NCBI RefSeq assembly: GCF_016798245.1
Contig: NZ_JAEUZA010000005.1
Coordinates: forward strand, 233,387 to 297,386
From: Alkalicoccobacillus gibsonii
GTDB taxonomy: Bacteria > Bacillota > Bacilli > Bacillales > Bacillaceae_D
Direction: 5' to 3'
Length of the DNA: 64,000 bases
The position numbers and the translations under genes are program-made. Below, one piece after another: positions 17,067 to 25,995 of this stretch; position 1 is the stretch's first letter; each line of letters opens with the position of its first letter. The notes below the pieces were generated by a model that saw only the letters and a list, made by a program, of their open reading frames with translations, made no database searches and had not been told where the DNA came from.

Positions 17067-17255
17067 ATGGCTAATCCATTTCAATTCTCAAAAAGAATTG
17101 GTTTTTCGTATATTGCCGTTGCCATTGCAGCGTTTCTCTTTTTCCATTTTTTTATTGAAGCCAACATTTTGTTAACATTGCTTCTAACTGTTCCGTGCGG
17201 TTTAATTGGTATCCTAACGCTAGCTAACCACACTAATCATCGCGAATCATCGTAA
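17067..17255 (+). CDS. Small two-helix membrane protein (possible immunity protein)
   Basis: A 62-residue protein with two hydrophobic helices (about 11-28 and 31-53) and a polar His/Asn-rich tail. The start is the ATG at 17067, with GAGGGAGG about 8 bases upstream. It is co-transcribed with the preceding secreted precursor and followed by a strong terminator, so the two genes form a closed unit. Size, topology and position fit an immunity or accessory protein for a membrane-active peptide. No family is recognised, so this is inference. Confidence 0.7.
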   Translation: MANPFQFSKRIGFSYIAVAIAAFLFFHFFIEANILLTLLLTVPCGLIGILTLANHTNHRESS

Positions 17256-17265
17256 GTCAAGAGAT

Positions 17266-17305
17266 AGAGGGTAAGATCATCGCTGGTTGATCTTACCCTC
17301 TTTTT
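17266..17305 (+). terminator. Terminator of the bacteriocin-like pair
   Basis: A 14-bp perfect stem (AGAGGGTAAGATCA / TGATCTTACCCTCT) followed by a T-run. Confidence 0.9.
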
Positions 17306-17413
17306 GCCTCTAGGAGCAACATGAGAATACAGTACATCCGCTTTTTATATTCACAAGCACTATAAAAACATACTGAAACGTGTAAAAAAAGCTAACACCT
17401 CTCTGTGCTTTTA

Positions 17414-17442
17414 TGTTAACCTTCAATAAAATAAGGTTAACA
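17414..17442 (+). promoter_or_regulatory. BirA operator of bioY
   Basis: TGTTAACC and GGTTAACA form perfect 8-bp inverted arms separated by 13 bases, 26 bases before the bioY start. This is the Gram-positive biotin repressor (BirA) operator pattern, so biotin should repress bioY. Confidence 0.85.
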
Positions 17443-17467
17443 ATAAAGAGAAGTGGAGTGACTAGAC

Positions 17468-18046
17468 GTGAATGAACAATCAAACAAGCTAAGAGATTTG
17501 ATCCATTGCGGAATTTTCGCAGCCATTACAGCCGTACTTGCACAACTCGAAATCCCTCTTCCACTTGTGCCTATTAGTGGACAAACCCTTGCTGTGGGAC
17601 TCGCAGCAACGATCCTCGGCAGCCGCAAAGGCGCATTAGCGATGCTCTGCTATGTCTTACTTGGTACAGTTGGATTACCGGTTTTTGCTGGAGCTAGTGG
17701 TGGCGTACATATTTTATTTGGGCCAACTGGTGGATATATTTTTGCTTTTATCTTTACTGCATTTCTTACAGGCTATTATTTAGAAAAAACGTCCTTCACT
17801 CTCGTTCACGCCATGATTGCCAACACCTTAGCAGCCACACTTGCATTAACTCTCGGTACGATCTGGTTAAAATATGCAGCCTCCCTCCCATGGGCTGGAG
17901 CGATCGCAGCAGGTGTGACTCCATTCATCATCCCTGGGATAATCAAAGCATCTCTAGCTAGTTGGATCGGTATTACCGTTCGCAAGCGACTTATTTCAGC
18001 GAATATCATGCATGATCATGTGGCAAAAGAGAAGATTCCAGCCTAA
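17468..18046 (+). CDS. bioY: BioY biotin transporter substrate-binding protein
   Basis: A 192-residue S-component of the energy-coupling factor biotin transporter, with about six membrane helices. Family motifs visible: AQLEIPLPLVPISGQTLAVG, LGSRKGA, YVLLGTVGLPVFAG and LFGPTGGYIFAF. It needs a shared EcfA/EcfT module that is not in this window, or can act alone. GTG start at 17468 with a GTGGAG site. Regulated by the BirA operator just upstream. Confidence 0.95.
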   Translation: MNEQSNKLRDLIHCGIFAAITAVLAQLEIPLPLVPISGQTLAVGLAATILGSRKGALAMLCYVLLGTVGLPVFAGASGGVHILFGPTGGYIFAFIFTAFLTGYYLEKTSFTLVHAMIANTLAATLALTLGTIWLKYAASLPWAGAIAAGVTPFIIPGIIKASLASWIGITVRKRLISANIMHDHVAKEKIPA

Positions 18047-18047
18047 C

Positions 18048-18090
18048 AAAAAAGAGTCATTCGTCTGCTATCACCGAATGACTCTTTTTT
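18048..18090. terminator. Bidirectional terminator between bioY and the GNAT gene
   Basis: A 16-bp perfect stem including the A- and T-runs (AAAAAAGAGTCATTCG and its complement, 11-base loop). Confidence 0.92.
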
Positions 18091-18093
18091 CCA

Positions 18094-18939
18094 TTATGAT
18101 TGAAAATAATACAGCTTTGAATTTACGACCATTTCATACCCAATCTCTTGATAAATATGATTGGACGTCGGATTAGCTAGATCTGTATAAAGTGAAACGG
18201 TCTTATACCCGGCTTCTAGCATTTTTTCACTAAGTGAAGCTACACATGCTGAAGCGTATCCCTTCTTCCGTTCACTTGCCGGTGTAAATACCAAGGAAAT
18301 ATTAATATTTGTTTGAGTTGGTCTAGAAGACGCAGCCATTGATACTGGCTTTCCTTCATTCTCCCAAATGTACATCGATTGCTGACTGAAAAATCGTTCC
18401 ACGCGCTCCCGTGCTTCATCCTCCGTTAGCGGAACATTTGCATCCTCACCGAATTGTATTGCCCACTTTATTAAGAATTCGGTATCTTCCTCTGTACTAA
18501 GCCTTAATTGGCCAGTCATATCTTTTGGACGCCTTACATTTCGCAACTGATAAATACGTTGAGCTGTATGAAGGGTTCGTTTTGTTTTAGTTAACTCACT
18601 ATAATGAAGAGAGAATGCATCAGCATAAGGGCTTTCCCCCATAATCCCGGGGAGAGTAATCTTCTGCTCGGCTAAGATTCCCGCACTTTCTTTTAGTTCG
18701 ACTTCAGCTACTTTACTCAAAACTGCGAGAATTGCCTGTTCTTTAATGCTTTGTAACACAAGTAGAACTGGCTCATCTCTTTCGTAAAAAACGGCAGAAA
18801 AAAGGAGTGGATCCTGCTCATTGCTTTCTTGATTTCGCTTAATTAAGCCGATTGCTAAGTTATGAGCGACCTCTTTTGTTTGCAACATTTCAATATAGGG
18901 TTCTAGCTCGTTCCATTGGTTTAAGATCTTTATCCTCAT
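18094..18939 (-). CDS. GNAT-family N-acetyltransferase (two-lobed)
   Basis: A 281-residue protein. The C-terminal half (about 140-281) is a GNAT domain with SLVFTPASERKKGYASACVASLSEKML as the acetyl-CoA motif and NPTSNHIYQEIGYEMV at the end. The N-terminal half looks like a degenerate second lobe. AGGAGG precedes the ATG. It is the last gene of a three-gene minus-strand operon after the M20 peptidase and YfhP. Substrate unknown. Confidence 0.85.
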   Translation of the reverse strand: MRIKILNQWNELEPYIEMLQTKEVAHNLAIGLIKRNQESNEQDPLLFSAVFYERDEPVLLVLQSIKEQAILAVLSKVAEVELKESAGILAEQKITLPGIMGESPYADAFSLHYSELTKTKRTLHTAQRIYQLRNVRRPKDMTGQLRLSTEEDTEFLIKWAIQFGEDANVPLTEDEARERVERFFSQQSMYIWENEGKPVSMAASSRPTQTNINISLVFTPASERKKGYASACVASLSEKMLEAGYKTVSLYTDLANPTSNHIYQEIGYEMVVNSKLYYFQS

Positions 18940-18950
18940 TGAACTGCCTC

Positions 18951-19826
18951 CTAATTTGTCAGATCAATTGATTCAAAGAGCATCGGGCCACCCCCACGGT
19001 TAAAACGCGGATCGTACACCCCTAGCTTTCCATCGTCTGTTGTGACAACAACAAAAGGGGACCACGTCATTAATACTTCAGCTCGAGGATTCTCTTCAAA
19101 CAAAGGTGTTAAGTCTTCCTCTTCATTTGATTCAATGACAACAGGCTCTTCCTGCTTTGACCACAAGGTTTGATCATAGATAAGGATGCGATTGTCTTCC
19201 TTGGCAAGTACTGTGAAGTGTGCAGGTAAAAAGCTTGCCGTTAACGTCGTTTGTTCATATGTAGTACGAGCTTCCTGGTGAATCCATAATCCTTGTGCAG
19301 CTTGGATGCTAATATGAGCAAGAACAATCATCCATGCTACACGCCAAATCTTATACGTTGATTGGTTCCTTTTCACTTTCTTATATATGTATGCACCAAG
19401 AAAAATACCCCATATAACAAAATCGAGTATGGGTAATACCCCTATGCTTATTCTTATACTTGAGAAAGGTTCAAAAAACCCCGTCCCCCATGCATTAAGA
19501 GAGTCGGTACCGATGTGAATGATGACATTTACCAATGCTAAGTAAAAAATTATTTTATCTTTCTTTCGCCAAATGACCCACATCAGTGCATAGATTAGAA
19601 GAGCCCAGATTGGGGCAACGAAAACAGAGTGAGTCAGTCCTCGATGCCACATCTGGTCCATAATTCGACCGGTTTCAGTTACTCTGGCAACGACATCTAG
19701 ATCTGGAGCCTGACTTGATAATAAAGCAGTAAAAAGCAATGCGCGTTTAGTCTGCTTATCCTTTCTAGATTTATCTAATGCTCCGTAAGTGGTCAAACCA
19801 AAAAGAGTATGGGTAACGGTATCCAT
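18951..19826 (-). CDS. yfhP: YfhP/YdjM-family membrane-bound metal-dependent hydrolase (DUF457)
   Basis: A 291-residue membrane protein. The N-terminal motif DTVTHTLFGL, SSQAPDLDVV and HRGLTHSVF provide the His/Asp residues conserved in the YdjM/DUF457 family, and about four membrane helices follow. A C-terminal extracytoplasmic tail starts near residue 200. Its ATG follows the M20 stop codon by one base (TAAgATG), so the two are coupled. In B. subtilis yfhP lies beside yfhO/csbB, which here are only 3 kb away. Function unknown. Confidence 0.85.
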   Translation of the reverse strand: MDTVTHTLFGLTTYGALDKSRKDKQTKRALLFTALLSSQAPDLDVVARVTETGRIMDQMWHRGLTHSVFVAPIWALLIYALMWVIWRKKDKIIFYLALVNVIIHIGTDSLNAWGTGFFEPFSSIRISIGVLPILDFVIWGIFLGAYIYKKVKRNQSTYKIWRVAWMIVLAHISIQAAQGLWIHQEARTTYEQTTLTASFLPAHFTVLAKEDNRILIYDQTLWSKQEEPVVIESNEEEDLTPLFEENPRAEVLMTWSPFVVVTTDDGKLGVYDPRFNRGGGPMLFESIDLTN

Positions 19827-19827
19827 C

Positions 19828-21093
19828 TTATTTCTCCGGTAATAATGGTAAAGTCATTTTAGAGATGCCACTTAACCCAAGAATCGTCAGAAACACTCTT
19901 TGTGGTCCTAAATGAGCATTGGTCGGGTCAAACCATTCATCTAATGAATGATATCCTCCGCCATCACCACCTGCACCAAGTGTTAATGCAGGAACGCCGA
20001 TGCTAATTGGAAGGTTGGCATCTGTACTTAGTGCATCCTCTAATGTTGGAACAAGACCTAACTGCTCTGTTGCCGCCCACGCAGTTTGGACAACTCGTGC
20101 TTGATCATCTTGCACACCCACTGGACGATCGCCTAATTTGTTTATGTCCACGCGAATACCAGCGTCTCCATAATGCCCCGTTTTACGGTTTTCCATTTCG
20201 GCCGCTTCTTGAAGTATGACTTGAATACGACTATCCAATTGATCCAATTCTTTTTTTCCATTAGAACGGATGTCTATAAATAGTTTCGCTTCCTCTGCAA
20301 TGGCAGTTGGAATTGTCCCTCCCTGTACGACCCCTACATTAAATGTCGTTTTAGGGTCCACTGCAGGTGTTAAATCTGAAATCGCTGAAATCGCTCTTCC
20401 TGCTGCGTGAACAGCGCTTGGTGTCCCAAACGCGCCAAAGCTATGTCCGCCTGGACCGGTGTATGTAATTTCATAACGATAACTTCCCGTCCCTTTATAA
20501 ACGATCGCAGTTGGTGACACTGCATCAATTGAAATAAAGCCTTCAACTTCTGGATGATCATTAAAAAATGCCTTTACGCCACGTAAGTCTCCTGGTCCTT
20601 CTTCTCCTACTGTTCCACCAAAGATAATATCCGCTTCCGGTTTTATACCAGAGTGATTAAAAGCACGGACGATGGATAACAAGGCAGCTAGCCCTCTCGC
20701 ATCATCAGTAATTCCGGGTCCATAGTAGATGCCATCCTTTTCTGTAACAGTGACGTCTGTTTCCATCGAAAACACACTATCAATATGCGCACTGACAAAC
20801 AAAGTTGGTCCTTTGCGCTCCCCTCTTAGCCGTCCGAACACATTTCCTTCCGAGTCCTGTTGAACTTCCTCAAGCCCTAGCTCTTCTAACTTATTCATAA
20901 GCGCACGTGCTCGGGTTTCCTCTTGGAAAGGAGGAGCACTGATCTGAGCTAATTCAATTTGTTCATGTAATGTGTTTGTTTGATCCGCTTCTAAGAAAGC
21001 TAGACTCTTCTTTACATTAGGATGAGATGACAAATGAGAATACACTGTTTCAATTTCTTTATCAATCTGATATGCATTTTTTGCTTTTGACAC
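19828..21093 (-). CDS. M20-family metallopeptidase / amidohydrolase
   Basis: A 421-residue dinuclear zinc hydrolase of the peptidase T/M20 type. Metal ligands appear as SAHIDSVF, GITDDARG, GEEGPGD and the C-terminal His in GGGYHSLDEWF; the dimerisation (lid) domain sits between. GTG start at 21093 follows AGGGAGG by 8 bases, and upstream codons to 21171 lack a site. First gene of the operon with yfhP and the GNAT gene. Likely hydrolyses peptides or acyl-amino acids in the cytoplasm; the exact substrate is unknown. Confidence 0.88.
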   Translation of the reverse strand: MSKAKNAYQIDKEIETVYSHLSSHPNVKKSLAFLEADQTNTLHEQIELAQISAPPFQEETRARALMNKLEELGLEEVQQDSEGNVFGRLRGERKGPTLFVSAHIDSVFSMETDVTVTEKDGIYYGPGITDDARGLAALLSIVRAFNHSGIKPEADIIFGGTVGEEGPGDLRGVKAFFNDHPEVEGFISIDAVSPTAIVYKGTGSYRYEITYTGPGGHSFGAFGTPSAVHAAGRAISAISDLTPAVDPKTTFNVGVVQGGTIPTAIAEEAKLFIDIRSNGKKELDQLDSRIQVILQEAAEMENRKTGHYGDAGIRVDINKLGDRPVGVQDDQARVVQTAWAATEQLGLVPTLEDALSTDANLPISIGVPALTLGAGGDGGGYHSLDEWFDPTNAHLGPQRVFLTILGLSGISKMTLPLLPEK

Positions 21094-21200
21094 ACTTAAC
21101 GCCTCCCTGCATTGTAAAAACATTCTGATCTTTTCTATTAAAGTATAGCGTACTACCACTCTACGAGACAAAGGATGTCTATTACGAGATTCATAAGAAC

Positions 21201-21236
21201 AAAAAAAGCCCCAAAGAAAAACATTCCTTGGTGGCT
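21201..21236 (-). terminator. Terminator of the carbonic anhydrase-like gene
   Basis: On the minus strand AGCC.CCAA pairs with TTGG.GGCT with one bulge, followed by seven Ts. Confidence 0.75.
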
Positions 21237-21243
21237 CCTATTG

Positions 21244-22086
21244 TTACGGCTGTACTTTTAAAATATCACGCTTGTTTAGATCCTGAATTGGACGGTTGTT
21301 TTCAGATGAAACCTTTTGTACGGCCTCAATCTGCTCATCTGATAAGCTAATTGGCTCATCTGATACAAACCACGTCACGTTCTCTGTACATGGTGGTGTT
21401 GTTATAGATCCCTCATACGTGTAAAGGCTATCTAGTTCCGGAATAAGCTCAGATGCATCAAAGTCAACAGCTCGGTTTGCAATCCCATCTGCTTCCGGTA
21501 ACGCCATCCAAACCTTTTTAAGCACCTTATCTTCTTTTCCTTCTTCAGCCATCACACTAATAACTAATTGCTCTTCATCCTCATTTTCATGAACCAACTG
21601 AATTTCAAGTGGGTATTCTTCTCCATCAATGGTGTGCTCACTTGGAGTATGTAGGGCAATTTGTTTTAATCTATAGTCTTCATCATCAAGAGTAAGTGTA
21701 TTATTATCTAAATCAAATGAATTAGCCTGGAAGATCTCATCATGATCTTCAACAGAGTAGATCGTTTCATTATAATCAAATGCCAGATCAAGATCTGCTC
21801 CATCTAGTTTAGAGGCCGGTTCTGTCTCAATATCAATTGGAGACTGAGTTTCCCCTTTTCCACAAGCTTCGTATTCATTACTTAACGTTTCCCAATAATC
21901 AGGACCATTCTTTCCCTCATAAGACCATTCTGCTTCGATCGGCGTAAGTAATGTTTGTTCCTTATAGAAAAAAGTCTGCCCTTCTGATCCTTCAGCAAGA
22001 ACGGATTGACTAAATCCAAGACTTGCAATCAGAAACGTTGCCATTGCTAAAAGACACGCTCGCTTTATCTCTTTCAAATCATTCAT
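21244..22086 (-). CDS. Secreted alpha-carbonic-anhydrase family protein, one zinc His missing
   Basis: A 280-residue secretory protein with a signal peptide ending SVLA and an alpha-type carbonic anhydrase fold: WSYEGKNGPDYWETL, QSPIDIE, HTPSEHTIDGEEYPLEIQLVHEN and TTPPCTENVTWFV. In active enzymes the first two zinc ligands read HFH; here the same place reads ALH (KQIALHTPSEH), so the first His is Ala. The second His, the Glu and the His of LVHEN remain. It may be inactive, bind zinc differently, or be a carbonic-anhydrase-related binding protein. The start is uncertain; ATG 22086 gives the best signal peptide. Codons upstream to 22143 are in frame. Confidence 0.85.
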   Translation of the reverse strand: MNDLKEIKRACLLAMATFLIASLGFSQSVLAEGSEGQTFFYKEQTLLTPIEAEWSYEGKNGPDYWETLSNEYEACGKGETQSPIDIETEPASKLDGADLDLAFDYNETIYSVEDHDEIFQANSFDLDNNTLTLDDEDYRLKQIALHTPSEHTIDGEEYPLEIQLVHENEDEEQLVISVMAEEGKEDKVLKKVWMALPEADGIANRAVDFDASELIPELDSLYTYEGSITTPPCTENVTWFVSDEPISLSDEQIEAVQKVSSENNRPIQDLNKRDILKVQP

Positions 22087-22333
22087 CCTTTCTCTTTTGC
22101 AGAAAGTACCTATTTGTTCTTTTGCCATCATACATGAAATCACATAGAATGAAAAGGCACATGGAACATTCGTAATAAAACTGCAAAGATTGAGGCCATT
22201 TATTTTTTTTAACGTGCGAATCTTCTTTTCAAAAAACGCAAAAATAGATTCGTAGATACAGAATGAATCTTATGATGTAATACGAACGGTAATCTTTAAA
22301 GCTAGACTTATGCATTCTTTTAAGTTATTTATG

Positions 22334-24346
22334 TTATTCACTTTCTTTTACTTCAAATTGCTGAACCAATTCTTGAAGTTCTCCAGCAAGACCCGTTAAC
22401 GTATCAACTGATGCAGAGATTTCTTCCATGGAAGCAAGCTGCTCTTGCGTGGAAGCAGAAACTGTTTCGGTGCTAGCTGCTGTATTTTCAGATATGATAG
22501 AAATGTCATTAAAGGTTCTTACAAACTGATCAGTTCCTGAAGCCATTTGCTTTGTCTGTTCTGAAACCTCCGCTATCTCTGTAGCTACCTCGTCTACAAA
22601 TCGCTTCATTTCTGTAAACGCTTTACCTGCAATGTGAACTACTTCGATTCCCTTTTCAACTTGATTCGTACTCTCACTCATTTTTTTCACCGTGTGCGTT
22701 GTTTCTTTTTGAATGGATTGTATAATTCCACCAATGACTTGTGTTGATTCTGCTGACTGTTCAGCGAGCTTCCTTACTTGTTCAGCCACGACGGCAAACC
22801 CTTTTCCTTGTTCACCTGCACGAGCCGCTTCAATCGCTGCATTTAAAGCTAACAGATTTGTTTGTTCGGCAATACTTTTAATCACATCAACAACCTTACT
22901 AATTTCATCCGAGCTTTTACCTAGCCCCTGAACACTTGCGGATAATTCTTGGACGGTATCTTTAATTTGAGTCATTTGTTCTACGCTTGTTTGAATCGCT
23001 TTGTTCCCGTCCTGAACTAAATGTGCTGCATTAGATGCTGTGTTTTGAACTTGTTCTGTTCGCTGTGAGACGGTTTGAACAGACTGTGTCATTTGAGTGG
23101 AAATGGTACTTCCCTGTTTAACCTTTTCACTTTGTGTTTCCACACCAGCTGCCATTTCTTGCATTTCATTCGATATTTGTTCGGTAGCACGTGTATTCTC
23201 TTCTGTACTTGCAGAAAGCTCTTCGGATGAAGCTGCAAGATGCTGTGCTTTATCTTGAACACTCGTTAACATGGTTGATAATGCGAACCTCATATGCTCA
23301 AATGCTTTACCCAAACGTCCAATCTCATCGTTACGATTAGGATGAACTTCATATTTCGAACTCAAATCCCCTTGACTCATTCGCTCCGCTACTTTTGTTA
23401 AGAGTGTAATTGGTCCAACAATTGAACGCAGCAAAAAGAAAATAACAATGAGACCGACGATTAATGATGAGACCATTACGATTAATGTGGTGTTCAGGAT
23501 AGGGGTTGAGGCTTGTTGAATCTCAGCCTGATCCATGACCGCAACGATCTTCCATCCTGTTTCTTCATTTGTTAAGTAGTTTAATGTTTGTTCCGTTCCG
23601 TTGTATACAAAATTTGTTTCTCCGCTTACTGAATCTTGAAATGCTAGAAAGTCATTATCTGCAGGCTCTCCAAGCTCTTCCGTTGGGTGTGATACATACA
23701 TATTATTCTGATCTAAAAGAAAGACGTAGCCTTTCTCACCGATCGTAATATCATTTAACATATCTGTAATAACACTAAGTTTTAAATTAAGAGCAGCTAC
23801 TCCTTGCCCATCCGCGGTCGTTCTTGCAACCGTTGTCACTGGCTCGCCTGATGAGGCAGAGATATATGGAGCAGTAATGATAATTTCTTGTCCTGCATCC
23901 ATAGCTGTTTGATACCAAGGTCTTTCGCGCGGATCATAATCAGGTGGATTTTGAAATGATGTAGGCGAATTCATAAAATTCCCCTCTTCAGTACCAACAA
24001 AGGTCTGTTCTACATCTGCTTTAGTTTGTTGAAATGTATCGAGCAACACTCTCTGCTCTTCTGTCTCTTCTTCAAGAAATCCATTTGCTACATCACTAGC
24101 ATCTGCAATGTAGGCAATATTTTCTTTTTGCGACTGAATAAAATTACTAATTGTGTTATCAATAATCGATAAACTTTCTGTTGTTGAATTTTGTAGCTTT
24201 GCTTCAATATTCGAGCTTGCACTTTGATAGGAACTGAAGCCAATGATAAGACTAGGTAAAAGCAATACGATGGAAAAGGCAATAATTAATTTTGAGCGCA
24301 TCGACATCGTCTTGCCAGATGATTGTTTCGTTCTGTTGCTCTTCAT
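22334..24346 (-). CDS. Methyl-accepting chemotaxis protein (dCache-HAMP-MCP)
   Basis: A 670-residue chemoreceptor. First membrane helix about 21-40, an extracellular dCache ligand-binding domain (about 45-280; [39 protein letters not shown]), second helix about 285-310, HAMP (about 311-365) and a long signalling domain with the highly conserved tip [19 protein letters not shown]. It passes ligand signals to CheA/CheW. The dCache binding motif with YRPWY-like residues suggests an amino acid or similar ligand, but this is not certain. Confidence 0.94.
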   Translation of the reverse strand: MKSNRTKQSSGKTMSMRSKLIIAFSIVLLLPSLIIGFSSYQSASSNIEAKLQNSTTESLSIIDNTISNFIQSQKENIAYIADASDVANGFLEEETEEQRVLLDTFQQTKADVEQTFVGTEEGNFMNSPTSFQNPPDYDPRERPWYQTAMDAGQEIIITAPYISASSGEPVTTVARTTADGQGVAALNLKLSVITDMLNDITIGEKGYVFLLDQNNMYVSHPTEELGEPADNDFLAFQDSVSGETNFVYNGTEQTLNYLTNEETGWKIVAVMDQAEIQQASTPILNTTLIVMVSSLIVGLIVIFFLLRSIVGPITLLTKVAERMSQGDLSSKYEVHPNRNDEIGRLGKAFEHMRFALSTMLTSVQDKAQHLAASSEELSASTEENTRATEQISNEMQEMAAGVETQSEKVKQGSTISTQMTQSVQTVSQRTEQVQNTASNAAHLVQDGNKAIQTSVEQMTQIKDTVQELSASVQGLGKSSDEISKVVDVIKSIAEQTNLLALNAAIEAARAGEQGKGFAVVAEQVRKLAEQSAESTQVIGGIIQSIQKETTHTVKKMSESTNQVEKGIEVVHIAGKAFTEMKRFVDEVATEIAEVSEQTKQMASGTDQFVRTFNDISIISENTAASTETVSASTQEQLASMEEISASVDTLTGLAGELQELVQQFEVKESE

Positions 24347-24715
24347 TTTGTTTAAAACCTACCCTATATGTTTGATTTTGCATCATACATATCTACTCAT
24401 TTCCCCCGGGTAAAATGATATGTATATTGCAACATCTTTTTTATCGACTGAGAAGACAAAACATTTAACTAAGGTTTCAAGGAAAAACATTTCCAGACTT
24501 TTTTAAAATGTTGATTGGAGAAGAAAATAAAGGTCTATTCAGATGAGAAAAAGCCCACCGTTCTCCACGGCAGGCTTCGTATACATCTTACGTCACATTC
24601 ACTTTCCTTCTACGTTGTGTGAAATAAAATCTTATTCTACTATCCAATAGAGTTAGCCCAGATGCCAGGTACAAAATCATTTCTGTAGCCGTTTTTGCGA
24701 ATGTCCTTAAAAGGA
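24347..24715. other. Intergenic region between surE and the chemoreceptor gene
   Basis: About 370 bases. It holds a long dyad at 24385-24425 and a weak hairpin at 24553-24575 (GCCcaCCG / CGGcaGGC, then Ts on the minus strand) that may end the surE transcript. No additional gene with a ribosome binding site is seen. Confidence 0.55.
24385..24425. promoter_or_regulatory. Long dyad upstream of the chemoreceptor gene
   Basis: Perfect 9-bp arms ATACATATC (24385-24393) and GATATGTAT (24417-24425) enclose a second pair (CATTT and AAATG) and a central CCCGGG. The structure sits about 40-80 bases before the chemoreceptor start. It could be an operator or a hairpin; no T-run follows closely, so a simple terminator is unlikely. 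Confidence 0.55.
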
Positions 24716-25513
24716 TCATTCGCTCGCTTTTTTGTGTGTTTCATTCATACGCGGAAACCATTTTTCCAATCGTTTTAATTGCTTTCGCTGTGTGACCATA
24801 CTTTCAATTGGACAAATGGTGATGTAGCCTTCTTTTAATTTAGAAAAGTCCAATCCATCCTGATACATGACTGGTTGATTTAATCGATCCTTTACCCAAT
24901 AATAAACAAATCCGTCTGGATCGTTTAACTCAACATAATTATAACGACTTACACTGCTATCTGCTGCGACGGGATAAACTCCCTTGCAATCCTTCTTTTC
25001 TAAATAGGGAACATTGATATTATAAAAGACATTCCGTGGAAGTCTCTCTGCAAGCATCGTTTCAAGTAACCCATATAGCAAGATCTTCGGTTTGTGAAAC
25101 TTAATTTCTGAGTCATTTAAATGATCGATCGAAATCGCCATGCCAGGGATTTGGTAAAGAGATGCCTCTGATGCAGCTGCCATTGTACCGGAATAATAGA
25201 TGTCTCGTCCGATTGTTGCTCCTATATTCATTCCTGAGATGACGATCTCAGGTTTTTCATCCATAAGCACATCCAGTGCAAGTCTAATACAATCTGCCGG
25301 CGTTCCTTTCACCGCCCAAGAATTCACACTGTCTCCAAACGCCTTCACTGCAGTTGCTTTAAGAGGTTGTCGTAATGTAACAGAGTGACTAATGCCACTA
25401 CGCTTTTGATCAGGACACACGACAAAGATCTCTCCAAAATGCTGCAGTACTTCCACTAAGGCTGCTACTCCTGGACTGAAGATCCCATCATCATTCGTCA
25501 CCAGAATCTTCAC
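24716..25513 (-). CDS. surE: SurE-family 5-prime/3-prime nucleotidase
   Basis: A 265-residue metal-dependent phosphatase that dephosphorylates nucleoside monophosphates. The metal site is formed by MKILVTNDDGIFSPG at the N-terminus; SGISHSVTLRQPL, KGTPADCIRLAL, ISGMNIGATIGRDIYYSGTM and SIDH follow as in SurE. Length is typical. It is monocistronic with no obvious operon partner. Confidence 0.93.
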   Translation of the reverse strand: MKILVTNDDGIFSPGVAALVEVLQHFGEIFVVCPDQKRSGISHSVTLRQPLKATAVKAFGDSVNSWAVKGTPADCIRLALDVLMDEKPEIVISGMNIGATIGRDIYYSGTMAAASEASLYQIPGMAISIDHLNDSEIKFHKPKILLYGLLETMLAERLPRNVFYNINVPYLEKKDCKGVYPVAADSSVSRYNYVELNDPDGFVYYWVKDRLNQPVMYQDGLDFSKLKEGYITICPIESMVTQRKQLKRLEKWFPRMNETHKKASE

Positions 25514-25631
25514 AGTCAGTCACCTCCGAATAGCCTCAAAATATTCAGCTTTTATATACATGCTACCTTGTTATGTTTGATGAAATGTGAATCTTAGATC
25601 TTATTATTATTAATTCTTTGTAAACGCACAC

Positions 25632-25663
25632 AAAACAAAAACGGCCCTCATAATAGAAGCCGT
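25632..25663 (-). terminator. Terminator of the 39-residue gene
   Basis: ACGGC and GCCGT form a short hairpin that on the minus strand is followed by TTTTTGTTTTG. Confidence 0.55.
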
Positions 25664-25689
25664 GTCCGTTGGTCTAAACCTTAGTTCAT

Positions 25690-25809
25690 TCATTTGTTCG
25701 TTTGGAGGACTGTATACAGTAACTCAATCTCATCTTTCGTTAAACGCCTGTCAAGCTTCTCTTCGAAATCTCGAATGATCTGAAGAAATAACTCTTGATC
25801 AATGAGCAC
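25690..25809 (-). CDS. 39-residue small protein, unrecognised
   Basis: A small ORF (GTG start, MLIDQELFLQIIRDFEEK at the N-terminus, ELLYTVLQTNK at the end). GAGGAGAG lies 7 bases before the start, a promoter (25841-25868) lies upstream and a terminator downstream, so it has a complete transcription unit. It is predicted to be helical and strongly charged, without a membrane segment or signal peptide. It resembles the class of tiny bacillus regulators of about 40 residues, but I recognise no family and assign no function. It is divergent from fosB. Confidence 0.7.
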   Translation of the reverse strand: MLIDQELFLQIIRDFEEKLDRRLTKDEIELLYTVLQTNK

Positions 25810-25840
25810 CAAACATCTCTCCTCTGCTACGATCATTTTT

Positions 25841-25868
25841 ATTCTACTTAATACCACAATTCTCACAA
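25841..25868 (-). promoter_or_regulatory. Promoter of the 39-residue gene
   Basis: On the minus strand TTGTGA (25868-25863) and TAGAAT (25846-25841) are 16 bases apart, about 30 bases before the GTG start. Confidence 0.5.
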
Positions 25869-25995
25869 AATTAATCTAAAATCCGTAATCTTTTATAAAT
25901 ATTTTATATTTTCACTCTTTTCCATATAAGGACAATGCTTCTTTCTATTTCCTTCTTAAATATTCTATGCTAGCCTACACTGAAGGAGTGATGTC

